Shown here piece by piece: positions 41,852 to 51,298 of a stretch of 64,000 nucleotides of DNA (position 1 is the first letter of the stretch; each line of letters opens with the position of its first letter). The notes under the pieces were generated by a model. The model was given only the letters and a program-made list of their open reading frames with translations, was not told the DNA's origin and ran no database searches. This DNA is from Ruminococcaceae bacterium BL-6. Lineage in GTDB: Bacteria; Bacillota; Clostridia; Oscillospirales; Acutalibacteraceae. The translations under genes were made by a program, and so were the position numbers. Location: contig LR778135.1 of NCBI GenBank assembly GCA_902810075.1, forward strand, positions 496,001 to 560,000, written 5' to 3'.

Positions 41852-42009
41852 TAAAAATTTGATGAATCAAAATTATAATCGATTTCAATTGAAAATAAAG
41901 CAAAAGCCCTTTTTTGAAGTTTGCAGAAATTCACAGAATCCATACCTGTTTTTCGCACTTCATTCTTTTATTCCAAATTTTTGATATCATCCATAAAAGT
42001 ATCGATATA

Positions 42010-42618
42010 TTTATTGTCTGTATCATGGGGTTAAAACCCTCGCCTTAAGGCGAAACCTTTAGGTCAACCTCCTGGTATGATTATAGGAGAACACTTGTGA
42101 AACACTAAGGTAGAGGTGACACAAGTGGAAAACTACCGAAAATCTGCACATAGTACGTACGATATAAAATATCATCTGGTATGGATAACGAAATATCGCA
42201 AAGCTGTGTTGACAGGAAAGATCGCCCAAAGGACGAGAGAACTAATACGGATTACATGCAGCAGCAATGAGGTGGAAATATTGGCAGGGCATGTAGGGAA
42301 AGATCATATCCATCTTCTTGTATCAGTCCCCCCACATCTTTCTGCGAGTAAATTGGTTCAATATCTAAAAGGGAATACCTCGCGAAAGTTGCAGATGGAG
42401 TATAAAGAATTGAACAAAGAATATTGGGGGCGGCACCTTTGGGCAAGAGGATATTTCGTAGCAAGCAGTGGAAATGTGACAGATGAAATAATTGCACAGT
42501 ACATTCAGAATCAAGATTTGGAAGAGAATATGAAAAGCGATAATTTCGAGATCGGCAATCTTTAGGCGGCTTTAGCCGCTATCGAACCTACCGGCTTTCA
42601 GCCGGTAGTGATTCAGTT
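42010..42618 (+). mobile_element. IS200/IS605-type insertion sequence, copy 2
   Basis: It matches 6471-7079 over 609 bp with no difference that I can see. It sits in the AT-rich spacer between element copies 2 and 3. The uninterrupted spacer, present in the minus-oriented array near 53990-54060 and 54730-54790, reads through AAAAGTATCGATA...TTTCTTTTCCG, which identifies the empty site. Confidence 0.93.
42125..42565 (+). CDS. tnpA: IS200-family Y1 transposase TnpA, copy 2
   Basis: The protein is identical in sequence to the one at 6586-7026: HUH motif in KDHIHLL, nucleophile Tyr in IAQYIQNQ, 146 residues from the GTG that follows GAGGTGA. Intact. Identity of both protein and flanking ends implies recent transposition or gene conversion. 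Confidence 0.95.
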   Translation: MENYRKSAHSTYDIKYHLVWITKYRKAVLTGKIAQRTRELIRITCSSNEVEILAGHVGKDHIHLLVSVPPHLSASKLVQYLKGNTSRKLQMEYKELNKEYWGRHLWARGYFVASSGNVTDEIIAQYIQNQDLEENMKSDNFEIGNL

Positions 42619-42657
42619 CTTTTCCGTTTTTAGAAGAAAATTCTTCTAATCACCACT

Positions 42658-42890
42658 TCGCCCCTCAGGCCGGGGCGGGCCCATACTTTCTTGCGAGAAG
42701 AAAGTATGCAAAGACTCGCCAAAGGCTCCGCCTTTGGGAACCGCGCTTCCCGGAAGCCCGAGGTAACGCGCCTTTAAATCGAACAACGACGCACTCGCTG
42801 AAGGGCGCGGCGCGCCGTTGTCCGGCGGCGCTGTCTGAAGCCGAGAGCGTTCGCCTCCCGCCAGCTTATTTGAAATTTAACAGCTAACCT
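42658..42890 (+). repeat. Hairpin-rich element, plus array copy 3, left part only
   Basis: The left half (from CGCCCCTCAGGCC to the GTTGTCCGG hairpin arm and beyond) is present and preceded by TTAGAAGAAAATTCTTCTAA. The right half is missing; similarity fades by about 42916, just before the dioxygenase gene. 42891-43041 otherwise holds only a TATAAT near 42949. Confidence 0.8.
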
Positions 42891-43041
42891 ATGCAAGGTT
42901 TGAAATTGCGCTGTCCGGCGGAAAATACTGGTTTTTCTGCGCCGGATGGTATATAATATTTTCCAGCAGCAAACGGAAACCGGCAGAGCGATTTGCGGCC
43001 GGATTTCCGGGGCAAGGGGGGAATCTGCCATATCGAAGCGA

Positions 43042-43842
43042 ATGCCTGTGCTGTTCATCGGCCACGGCTCGCCGATGAACGCGCTCGAAAACAATACCTA
43101 CACGGAAAACTGGAAAAGGGTGGGACGTGAAATACCGCGCCCGAAAGCGATCCTGGCGGTTTCGGCGCACTGGTATACGGACGGCACCCGCGTCACGGAC
43201 GCGGAAAAGCCGAAAATGGTCTATGATATGTACGGATTTCCACCGGAGCTTTACAAAATTGATTATCCTGCTCCGGGAGCGCCGGAGCTGGCGCGCCGCA
43301 CGGCGGAAATCATCGGCCCCGGCGTGAGGATCGACAACAGCTGGGGGCTCGACCACGGCGCCTGATCCGTGCTCGTCCACCTGTTTCCGCGGGCGGATAT
43401 CCCCGTTTTCCAGCTCAGCGTCAATGGCCGCGCGCCTGCCGCGGAGCATTTCGCCATCGGGCGGAAGATCGCGGCCCTGCGCGGGGAAGGCGTATTGATC
43501 CTTGGAAGCGGAAACGTCGTGCACAATCTCGCGAGACTGGACTGGGGCAAAAGGGGCGGCTTCGCGTGGGCCGAGGAATTCGACGGTTTTATCCGGGATA
43601 AAATTCGCAGCCGCAGCTATGAGGATGTGATCGATTACCGCAGGGCCGGGGAATGTGCGGAGCTTTCGTTTTCCACGCCGGACCATTTTTACCCACTGCT
43701 TTCTGTGCTGGGGGCGTCGGAAGAGAGCGATGCCCTGACCGTTTTTAATGATTCCTGTGTGATGGGCGCGCTGTCCATGACCTGTTATTTATTTCAGGAA
43801 AAAATCCCGGTTGAACCGGAACATCAAAGAAAGGGGAATTGA
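43042..43842 (+). pseudogene. LigB-type extradiol dioxygenase (YgiD-like) with in-frame TGA
   Basis: A 266-codon frame matches the 4,5-DOPA dioxygenase/YgiD family throughout: MPVLFIGHGSPMNALENN, AILAVSAHWYTDGTRVT, PAPGAPELARR, SWGLDHGA, then LVHLFPRADIPVFQLSVNG, GSGNVVHNLARLDW and STPDHFYPLLSVLGA. Zinc ligands (H in GHGSP, H in SAHW, H in VVHNL) are present. The only break is TGA at 43363-43365, exactly where the family has Trp after LDHG(T/S). A single G-to-A change in TGG explains it. The product may be truncated, read through, or the base may be an error. TGG is used for Trp elsewhere in this same gene, so general UGA reassignment is unlikely. Confidence 0.88.
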
Positions 43843-43847
43843 TTTCA

Positions 43848-44402
43848 ATGGATTCTATCAAAATTGTCGGTTTTACGGGGAGCCTTCGCAAGGGTTCTTA
43901 TAACAAGGCGGCCCTCCGCGCCGCGGGGGAACTGCTTCCGCAGGGGGCGTCCCTCGAGATTCTGGATCTTTCCCGGATCCCCTTTTTCAACGAGGATCTG
44001 GAGCACGGGGAGCTTCCCGCGCCGGTCGTTGAATTCAAGAAAAAGGTGGCCGGGGCGGATGCCCTTCTGATTTCGACGCCGGAATACAACTATTCCATTC
44101 CTCCGGTGCTGAAAAATGCGCTGGACTGGGCTTCCCGCGACCAGACGCACCCGCTTTCGGGCAAGCCGCTCGCGATCATGAGCGTATCCCCCAGCCTGCT
44201 GGGCGGCGCCCGCGTCCAGTACCATCTGCGTCAGGTGTGCGTGGTCCTGAACCTGGAGGTGCTCAATCAGCCGGAAGTCTTCATCGGCCTTGCGGCCGGT
44301 AAATTCAGCGCCGACGGAAAGCTCACCGACGAAGAGACCCGCAGCCGGATCGCGGAGTTGGTTCAGGCGCTCGTCGATCAGGCGCGCAAGCTGAAAAAAT
44401 AA
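43848..44402 (+). CDS. NADPH-dependent FMN reductase (azoreductase/chromate reductase-like)
   Basis: This 184-residue flavodoxin-fold quinone/azo-dye reductase has the FMN loop KIVGFTGSLRKGSYNKAAL, and LLISTPEYNYSIPPVLKNALDWASR is the signature of the NADPH_FMN_red family. GKPLAIMSVSPSLLGGARVQYHLRQ completes the active site. ATG 43848 is behind AAAGGGGAATTG and 5 bases after the dioxygenase stop, so both are co-transcribed. It may detoxify quinones or other electrophiles. A terminator follows at 44420. Confidence 0.9.
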   Translation: MDSIKIVGFTGSLRKGSYNKAALRAAGELLPQGASLEILDLSRIPFFNEDLEHGELPAPVVEFKKKVAGADALLISTPEYNYSIPPVLKNALDWASRDQTHPLSGKPLAIMSVSPSLLGGARVQYHLRQVCVVLNLEVLNQPEVFIGLAAGKFSADGKLTDEETRSRIAELVQALVDQARKLKK

Positions 44403-44419
44403 GATATTTCAAGCGGAAC

Positions 44420-44454
44420 AACCCGGAGGCCTCGTGAAGCTTCCGGGTTTTCTT
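44420..44454 (+). terminator. Terminator after the flavin reductase
   Basis: AACCCGGA / TCCGGGTT stem with additional inner pairing, followed by TTCTT. Confidence 0.8.
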
Positions 44455-44511
44455 ATGGCCTTTCGGTTATTCGGGTGTATTTTTGGGAAAATAACCGCGA
44501 GGTGATTCCAA

Positions 44512-45993
44512 TTGAGTTCCATCTGGAGTGCTGAAACCAAATTGCCGGAATTCGCGCCGCTTTCCGGCTGCAAAACGGCGGATGTAGCCGTCATCGGCGG
44601 CGGAGCCGCGGGAATCCTGACCGCATATCTGCTGGGCCTTCAGGGCGCGTCGGCCGTCGTGCTGGAAGCGGACCGGATTTTGAGCGGTGCGACCAAAAAC
44701 ACCACGGCCAAAATCACCGCCCAGCACGGCCTGATTTATTCCCGGCTGATCCGGAAATTCGGGCTGGATTTCGCGCAGGGCTACGCGCAGGCCAACCGCG
44801 ACGCGATTGCGAAATACGCGGAGCTGGTCAAACAGAATCAGATCGGCTGCGATTTTCAGGAATGCGCCGCCTTTTGCTACGACAGGGAAAGCCCGGAAGA
44901 AATCGAACGGGAAACAAGGGACGCCGAACGGCTCGGCTTTTCCGCCTCGTTCACGAAGCAGACCGAGCTGCCGTTTCCAGTGGCGGGCGCCGTGCGGTTC
45001 GGGGGCCAGGCCCGGTTCCAGCCGCTGGCCTTTTTCGGAGCCCTTGCCCGGGGCCTGACCGTTTTCGAGCACACAAGGGCGCGGTCCATCGAAAACGGCT
45101 GCGTCATGACGGACCGCGGCAGGGTCGATGCCCCCCATATTGTCGTCGCCACGCATTTTCCGTTTCTCGACAGGCCGGGCTACTATTTCGTGCGCATGTA
45201 TCAGCAGCGCTCTTATGTGCTGGCGCTGGAAAACGCCGCGGAGCTTTCCGATGTGTACCTCGATGCAAAGGATGGCGGCCTTTCCTTCCGGGGATTCCGG
45301 AACCTGCTGCTTTTGGGCGGCGGGGGGCACCGCTGCGGGAAATTCCGGGAGGGATGCGGGTACGCGCCCCTGCGGCTCGCGGCGCGGGAATACTATCCCC
45401 AAAGCCGGGAGCTGTTCCACTGGTCCGCCCAGGACTGCATGACGGCGGACGGCGTGCCGTATGCCGGCCGGTATTCCTCCGCCCTTCCGGGCGTATATGT
45501 CGCCACGGGATTCCAGAAATGGGGGATGACCGGCTCCATGGCCGCCGCGATGCTTCTTTCGGATGAGCTGTGCGGGAAAGCAAGCCCTTACGCGCAGGTG
45601 TTTTCCCCGCAGCGCTTTTTCCCCGCGGCCTGCGCGGCGGGGTTCGCGTCGAACGGGGCGCACGCCGTTGCGGGAATTGCGAAGCGCGTTTTTTACCTGC
45701 CCGCGGGCGGCGCGGAGAAAATTGGGAAAGGCCGGGCCGGGGTGGTGCAGGATCAAGGGGAAAAGACGGGGATCTACCGGGATGAACAGGGGAATGTCTT
45801 TGCGGTCACGACAAAATGCCCCCACCTGGGGTGCGAGCTTTCCTGGAACCCCGATGAAAAATCGTGGGACTGCCCCTGCCACGGCTCCCGCTTCGACTTC
45901 CGGGGCAATCTGATCGACAATCCCGCGGGGAAGGGGATTTCCCGTAAAACGCCGGAAGCGGCGGAAGAGGATGCGGAGAATCAATCTTTTTAA
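44512..45993 (+). CDS. FAD-dependent oxidoreductase with C-terminal Rieske [2Fe-2S] domain
   Basis: This 493-residue two-domain enzyme has an N-terminal DAO-type FAD domain (TADVAVIGGGAAGILTAYLLG, GATKNTTAKITAQHGLIYSRL, YVATGFQKWGMTGSMAAAML) and a Rieske domain over the last 90 residues. The ligand motifs are CPHLGCEL and CPCHGSRFD (C-x-H and C-x-x-H). Such GlpA/glycine-oxidase-like plus Rieske fusions occur in clostridia and cyanobacteria; the substrate is unknown. TTG 44512 is behind GAGGTGATTCCA; no ATG is suitably placed. It is a single gene between two terminators. The linker region (about residues 365-400) contains a Cys/Ala-rich stretch. Confidence 0.9.
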   Translation: MSSIWSAETKLPEFAPLSGCKTADVAVIGGGAAGILTAYLLGLQGASAVVLEADRILSGATKNTTAKITAQHGLIYSRLIRKFGLDFAQGYAQANRDAIAKYAELVKQNQIGCDFQECAAFCYDRESPEEIERETRDAERLGFSASFTKQTELPFPVAGAVRFGGQARFQPLAFFGALARGLTVFEHTRARSIENGCVMTDRGRVDAPHIVVATHFPFLDRPGYYFVRMYQQRSYVLALENAAELSDVYLDAKDGGLSFRGFRNLLLLGGGGHRCGKFREGCGYAPLRLAAREYYPQSRELFHWSAQDCMTADGVPYAGRYSSALPGVYVATGFQKWGMTGSMAAAMLLSDELCGKASPYAQVFSPQRFFPAACAAGFASNGAHAVAGIAKRVFYLPAGGAEKIGKGRAGVVQDQGEKTGIYRDEQGNVFAVTTKCPHLGCELSWNPDEKSWDCPCHGSRFDFRGNLIDNPAGKGISRKTPEAAEEDAENQSF

Positions 45994-46007
45994 ACCTGCT
46001 TGAAAAA

Positions 46008-46045
46008 GGCGGAAGGGATGCCATCCGGCATTTCTTCCGCCTTTC
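46008..46045 (+). terminator. Terminator after the FAD/Rieske gene
   Basis: GGCGGAAG / CTTCCGCC with an inner ATGCC/GGCAT stem, then TTT. Confidence 0.8.
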
Positions 46046-46177
46046 GCACGTCAAATCAAAAATCTTTGCGCACAGCCCTTGACAAACTTTCCTCAATGAT
46101 TCATCCTTGGAAAGAAAGCCGTTTTTGTTCCGCCCAAAAGGCGGAAGGCAGCCGCGAAACGGCAAAAGGAGCTGATT

Positions 46178-47293
46178 TTGTTGAGGATTGATCCATCGAG
46201 AGTGCTGAAAGAATTTTCGGCCCTCGTATCGATTGACAGCCCGTCGTTTGGGGAGAAGCAGATGGGGGATTATCTGAAAAAGGAACTCGCTTCGCTCGGC
46301 CTTTCCGTTCAGCAGGACCGCGCGGGGGATCGGATACACGGGAACTGTGGAAATATCCATGCGTTTCTGGAAGGGACCGCCGAAGGGGAGCCTCTTCTGT
46401 TCTGCGCCCACATGGACACCGTGGAGCCTTCGCGCGGCAAGCGTGCGGTCGTTTCGGAGGACGGAACCGTCACAAGCGATGGGAAAACCGTGCTCGGCGC
46501 CGACGACTGCGCGGGGCTCGCGGCGATTCTGGAAGCGTTGAGGACCCTGCGTGAGAAAAAGCTTCCCCACCGCCCGGTGGAGGTGCTGTTCACCGTTGCC
46601 GAGGAGCCTTACTGCCGTGGCGCCGAACAGTTCGATTTTTCCACGCTCCGCTCCAGAGAAGCCTATGTTCTGGATCTTGCCGGGCCGGTCGGGGGCGCCG
46701 CCTACGGGGCGCCGACGATCCTGTCGTTCACGGCGGAGGTCCTCGGGAAGACGGCTCACGCCGGGTTTGCCCCGCAGGACGGGATCCACGCGATCGCCGC
46801 TGCCGCGGCTGCCGTCAATCAGCTGCGCATGGGTCGCGTCGACCCGGACACGACGCTGAATGTCGGCACAATTTCCGGGGGTACCGCCACCAATATTGTG
46901 CCGGACCGCTGCACCGCCGCCGGCGAGATTCGCAGCTACTCGCACAAAAAGGCCCTGGAGCAGGCGGAGCTGGTCAAAAAGGCCTTTGAGGACTGTGCCC
47001 GGAAGATCGGTGCGTCCGTGAAATTCGAATTCCTCTGCGGATGCGAGGCTTATGAAACCCCCACCGGCCATCCGGTGGTCCTGCGGTTCCGGCAGGCCTG
47101 CGCCCGGCTGGGGCTCCCCGTCTCGCTGGAAAAAACGTTCGGGGGCAGCGACAACAACCATCTGGCGAAACACGGGATCGCCGGGATCGTCATCGCGACC
47201 GCGATGAACCGGTGCCATTCCTGCGAAGAATATACCACGGCGCAGGAGCTGGGCCGCGCCGCGGAGCTGACGCTCTGCCTGATGACGGAATAG
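46178..47293 (+). CDS. M20 family di-zinc peptidase (peptidase T-like, YqjE type)
   Basis: This cytoplasmic aminopeptidase-like enzyme has 371 residues. Metal ligands and catalytic residues are seen in LFCAHMDTVEP (His, Asp), LGADDCAGLAAIL (bridging Asp), VAEEPYCRGAEQFD (catalytic Glu-Glu), VLDLAGP (Asp) and MNRCHSCEEY (last His). The lid domain carries LGKTAHAGFAPQDGIHAI, typical of M20 dimerisation domains. PepT/YqjE proteins release N-terminal residues from tripeptides. The TTG at 46178 or the next one at 46181 is used behind AAAAGGAG. The C39-like gene follows 20 bases after the stop. Confidence 0.9.
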   Translation: MLRIDPSRVLKEFSALVSIDSPSFGEKQMGDYLKKELASLGLSVQQDRAGDRIHGNCGNIHAFLEGTAEGEPLLFCAHMDTVEPSRGKRAVVSEDGTVTSDGKTVLGADDCAGLAAILEALRTLREKKLPHRPVEVLFTVAEEPYCRGAEQFDFSTLRSREAYVLDLAGPVGGAAYGAPTILSFTAEVLGKTAHAGFAPQDGIHAIAAAAAAVNQLRMGRVDPDTTLNVGTISGGTATNIVPDRCTAAGEIRSYSHKKALEQAELVKKAFEDCARKIGASVKFEFLCGCEAYETPTGHPVVLRFRQACARLGLPVSLEKTFGGSDNNHLAKHGIAGIVIATAMNRCHSCEEYTTAQELGRAAELTLCLMTE

Positions 47294-47313
47294 CAAAAGG
47301 GCGGTGGAATGAA

Positions 47314-47934
47314 ATGAAAAATCCGCTGAGCTACCAGACGACCGAATACGACTGCGGCCCCACCACCATGATCAACGCCATCCGCTATCTGTTCCGGCGG
47401 GAAGAGATTCCTCCGGATGTCGTGAAATCCATCATGCTCTACTGTCTGGATTCCTATAACGACAAGGGGGAGTCCGGGAAAAGCGGCACCTCGGGCATGG
47501 CGATGATGTTCCTGAGCAACTGGCTGAACCAGTTCGGCAGGGTAAAGGGGTTCCCCATCCGGTGTGAATTTCTGACGGGGCGCGACGTATCCTTCGGCCC
47601 GAACAGCCGGATCGTTTCCGGGCTTCAGCAGGGCGGCGCGGTGGTGCTCCGCGTCCGGTACCAGTGCTGGCACTATGTGCTGCTGACCGGGGTGCGGGAA
47701 CAGTCCTTTTTTCTGTTCGACCCCTATTACCGCAGGAACCCTTTTAAAGCGGAGGGCATCGAGATGATCCGAAATATGCCGGCGGAACGGAACCGGAAGG
47801 TTTCCATCCCTCTGGTGGAAAGCGAAGGGAAAGGCTATTACGCCGCGGGCCCGGTGGATGGAAGGGAAGCCGTGATCCTGTTCAACCGCCGGACGCAGAA
47901 AACGCCCGCCGATACCATCGAGTATTTTATCTGA
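47314..47934 (+). CDS. Stand-alone C39-like peptidase-fold protein
   Basis: This 206-residue protein has a papain-like C39 arrangement: Cys in YQTTEYDCGPTTMINAIRYLF, His in YQCWHYVLLTGVREQ and Asp in FFLFDPYYRRN, in the order Cys-His-Asp expected of bacteriocin-processing peptidases. It is not fused to an ABC transporter and has no signal peptide. Related stand-alone peptidase_C39_2 proteins exist in Clostridia with unknown roles. It follows the M20 peptidase by 20 bases and may act with it in peptide turnover. ATG 47314 was chosen over an upstream in-frame start lying inside the M20 gene. Confidence 0.8.
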   Translation: MKNPLSYQTTEYDCGPTTMINAIRYLFRREEIPPDVVKSIMLYCLDSYNDKGESGKSGTSGMAMMFLSNWLNQFGRVKGFPIRCEFLTGRDVSFGPNSRIVSGLQQGGAVVLRVRYQCWHYVLLTGVREQSFFLFDPYYRRNPFKAEGIEMIRNMPAERNRKVSIPLVESEGKGYYAAGPVDGREAVILFNRRTQKTPADTIEYFI

Positions 47935-48148
47935 CGATTCGCCTATGGAAATTCCGTTTATGGTTGCGAACCTGCCTGAAATTTTTGGTCAGGCTTTTCG
48001 CGCATCCCCCCTTCGTACTTAATTCCCGTGTTTTTTCCATAAAATTTGGAAGACTAACGGGGAACAGGATTCTGTTCCCGGGCTGCGCCGCGATAAAGAC
48101 CTCCGGCCCCGGGAAAACTCGACCATCCTGCGGCGGAGGCTGATTTGG

Positions 48149-49039
48149 ATGAACTATTTTATGGGAGAACGAAAAAAGCGCTCCTATTTTGAAGGATGGT
48201 ATCTGAAACACCGGAAAGACGGGTTTACCCTTTCGCTGATCCCCGGCGTCAGCGTGGACCGCGAAGGCGTCCGGCACGCTTTCCTTCAGGTGGTCACAAA
48301 GAATTTTTCCCGCTTTGTGCCGTTTCCCGCCGACTGCTTTTCCGCGCGGAAAGACCGGCTGGAGGTCCGGCTGGGCTGCCAGTCCTTCTCGGAGAGCGGC
48401 GTGAAGTTAAATCTCGCCCGGCAGGGGCTGTCCCTTCGGGCGGACATCCGGTACGGGGCGTTTTCTCCGCTTCGCCGGGATGTGATGGGGCCGCTTCGGT
48501 TCCTGCCGTTTCTGGAGTGCAGCCACGGCATTATAAGCCGGGCGCACGGCCTTTCCGGCTATGTGACGCTCAATGGGGAGCATTATGATCTGACGGGCGG
48601 CACGGGTTATATTGAAAAGGACCTGGGACGCTCGTTCCCGAAAAATTACGTGTGGACGCAGTGCAGCGGCTTTCCCGGGCGCGACACCTGCATCACCGCG
48701 GCGGCCGCCGACGTCCCGTTTGGGGGAATCTCCCTTCCCGGGTGTTTCTGCTCGGTTTACGATTCGGGCAGGGAGTACCGTCTTGCGACTTACACGGGCG
48801 CCCGCGCCGATATCCGGCAAAGTGACTGCCTTTTGCTGTCGCAGGGAAAGTGCCGCTTCCGGGCGGAGCTTCTGCGGGGCGTAAAACAGCCGCTTCTTGC
48901 GCCCGCCGGCGGGAACATGACGCGCATCGTCTGCGAAAGCGCCGTATGCACCGTGCGCTACCGCTTTTCCGTCGGCGGCGGAGCCGGATTCGATCTGACC
49001 GCTGACTTTGCGAGCTTCGAATCCGCCTTTCAGCCGTAG
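48149..49039 (+). CDS. Tocopherol cyclase-like (lipocalin-fold) protein
   Basis: This 296-residue protein contains the motifs of the tocopherol cyclase family: YFEGWYLKHRKDGFTLSLIPG at the N-terminus and TGGTGYIEKDLGRSFPKNYVWTQC in the middle. Bacterial members in anaerobes do not make tocopherol; they are thought to be two-lobed lipocalin/CrtC-like proteins that act on or carry hydrophobic molecules. No signal peptide is seen. ATG 48149 has a GGCGGAGGCTG stretch before it. The upstream 47935-48148 contains only the hairpin GGGAACAG-GATT-CTGTTCCC near 48060. A strong hairpin terminator follows at 49207. Confidence 0.82.
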   Translation: MNYFMGERKKRSYFEGWYLKHRKDGFTLSLIPGVSVDREGVRHAFLQVVTKNFSRFVPFPADCFSARKDRLEVRLGCQSFSESGVKLNLARQGLSLRADIRYGAFSPLRRDVMGPLRFLPFLECSHGIISRAHGLSGYVTLNGEHYDLTGGTGYIEKDLGRSFPKNYVWTQCSGFPGRDTCITAAAADVPFGGISLPGCFCSVYDSGREYRLATYTGARADIRQSDCLLLSQGKCRFRAELLRGVKQPLLAPAGGNMTRIVCESAVCTVRYRFSVGGGAGFDLTADFASFESAFQP

Positions 49040-49206
49040 GCTCGTTCCAGGTATATCCGGTCTTGCCGCAGCCGTACCGGTTTCGGCAATGTTATCCGCC
49101 GCCGGTGTTGGTCCCGCCTGGCGGATGCTTTCTGGCTGAAAATAGTCCAGGATGATTTCCTGATTAGGATGCAGGAAATCGACTTCAATCACCTTTCAGG
49201 CAAAAC

Positions 49207-49244
49207 AAAAAGCAGCTTTCAAAAGCTGCTTTTTGCCTTTTCTT
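49207..49244 (+). terminator. Terminator after the tocopherol-cyclase-like gene
   Basis: AAAAAGCAGCTTT and its complement around a short loop, ending in T; usable in both directions. Confidence 0.88.
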
Positions 49245-49336
49245 ATGAGATTGGGAAATGATTCTTCCACGGCCGGGCCGATAGGTGGAATTTACAATTT
49301 AAGGAAAACGGCAAAAATTGTTGACAAGTCCGAACG

Positions 49337-49372
49337 AGGAACGGGGAGTCTGTGAACAGACTCCCCGTTCCT
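49337..49372. terminator. 16-bp perfect hairpin after the collagen-like gene
   Basis: AGGAACGGGGAGTCTG-TGAA-CAGACTCCCCGTTCCT. It lies downstream of the minus-strand collagen gene but lacks a T tract; termination or transcript protection is possible. 49040-49206 shows no supported gene. Confidence 0.6.
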
Positions 49373-49407
49373 GCTTGCTGTTTTGAATATAAAGTTGGAA
49401 AGGCTGC

Positions 49408-50832
<1,425 letters not shown>

Positions 50833-50861
50833 TTAATTGTTGTGATTGGTATACACTGATA

Positions 50862-50889
50862 TACTATATGGATTGCCTCGACTTGTTGT
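50862..50889 (-). promoter_or_regulatory. Sigma-K-like promoter of the collagen gene
   Basis: On the minus strand AC, 17 bases, CATATAGTA, which fits AC-N16/17-CATANNNTA. It is about 40 bases upstream of the TTG start. The remainder of 50890-51298 holds only short unsupported ORFs and a CCCTGCCGGG/CCCCGGCAGGG inverted repeat near 51175-51220. Confidence 0.6.
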
Positions 50890-51298
50890 TACCAAGATAT
50901 GGCGCGATTCTCCGCAAACCGGCTCCCGGTGTGGATTGGGTGGGAAGGCGAAAAATAAAAGCAGATCTTGCAGCGGCCAAAAGAGCCGGAAAGGCTTGTG
51001 ATAGAATGATCATGATCGATTGATTTCACGGCGTGGAAGGAGTACTATTGATATACTGGAAGATGTAGGGGGCAATGAGGATGTTGGTCAATCTTACTTT
51101 GAAAACCACGCCAAGAATGCTGACGGATGCACAGGGAAACGAGAAGAAAAGCCTTGTATTGGGACGACCGGACTGCCCTGCCGGGTCGCAGCGGAATTAT
51201 AGTTTCGCCCCGGCAGGGACCGCCGGGGCAGTATGATCCCTTTTTGAAGGGAGATACTATTTTGATAAAATCGATGATCTTAAATAAGGAGGCGCCGC

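Noticed and set aside
40540..41984. Short ORFs in the plus repeat array, for example the frame starting MSLARFTRLPVWASPVSKGG
   Set aside because: The same peptides recur in every repeat copy and on both strands because the palindromes are read through. They have no ribosome binding sites and truncate where the element does.
43363..43368. Selenocysteine codon in the dioxygenase
   Set aside because: The position is Trp in the family, not Cys or Sec, and no convincing bacterial SECIS hairpin follows directly. A point mutation is simpler.
49040..49192. Minus-strand frame beginning VIEVDFLHPNQEIILDYFQP
   Set aside because: The first 25 residues look protein-like, but the frame runs on into the antisense of the tocopherol-cyclase-like gene and has no stop before it. 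It could be a degraded remnant, but it is not supported as a gene.
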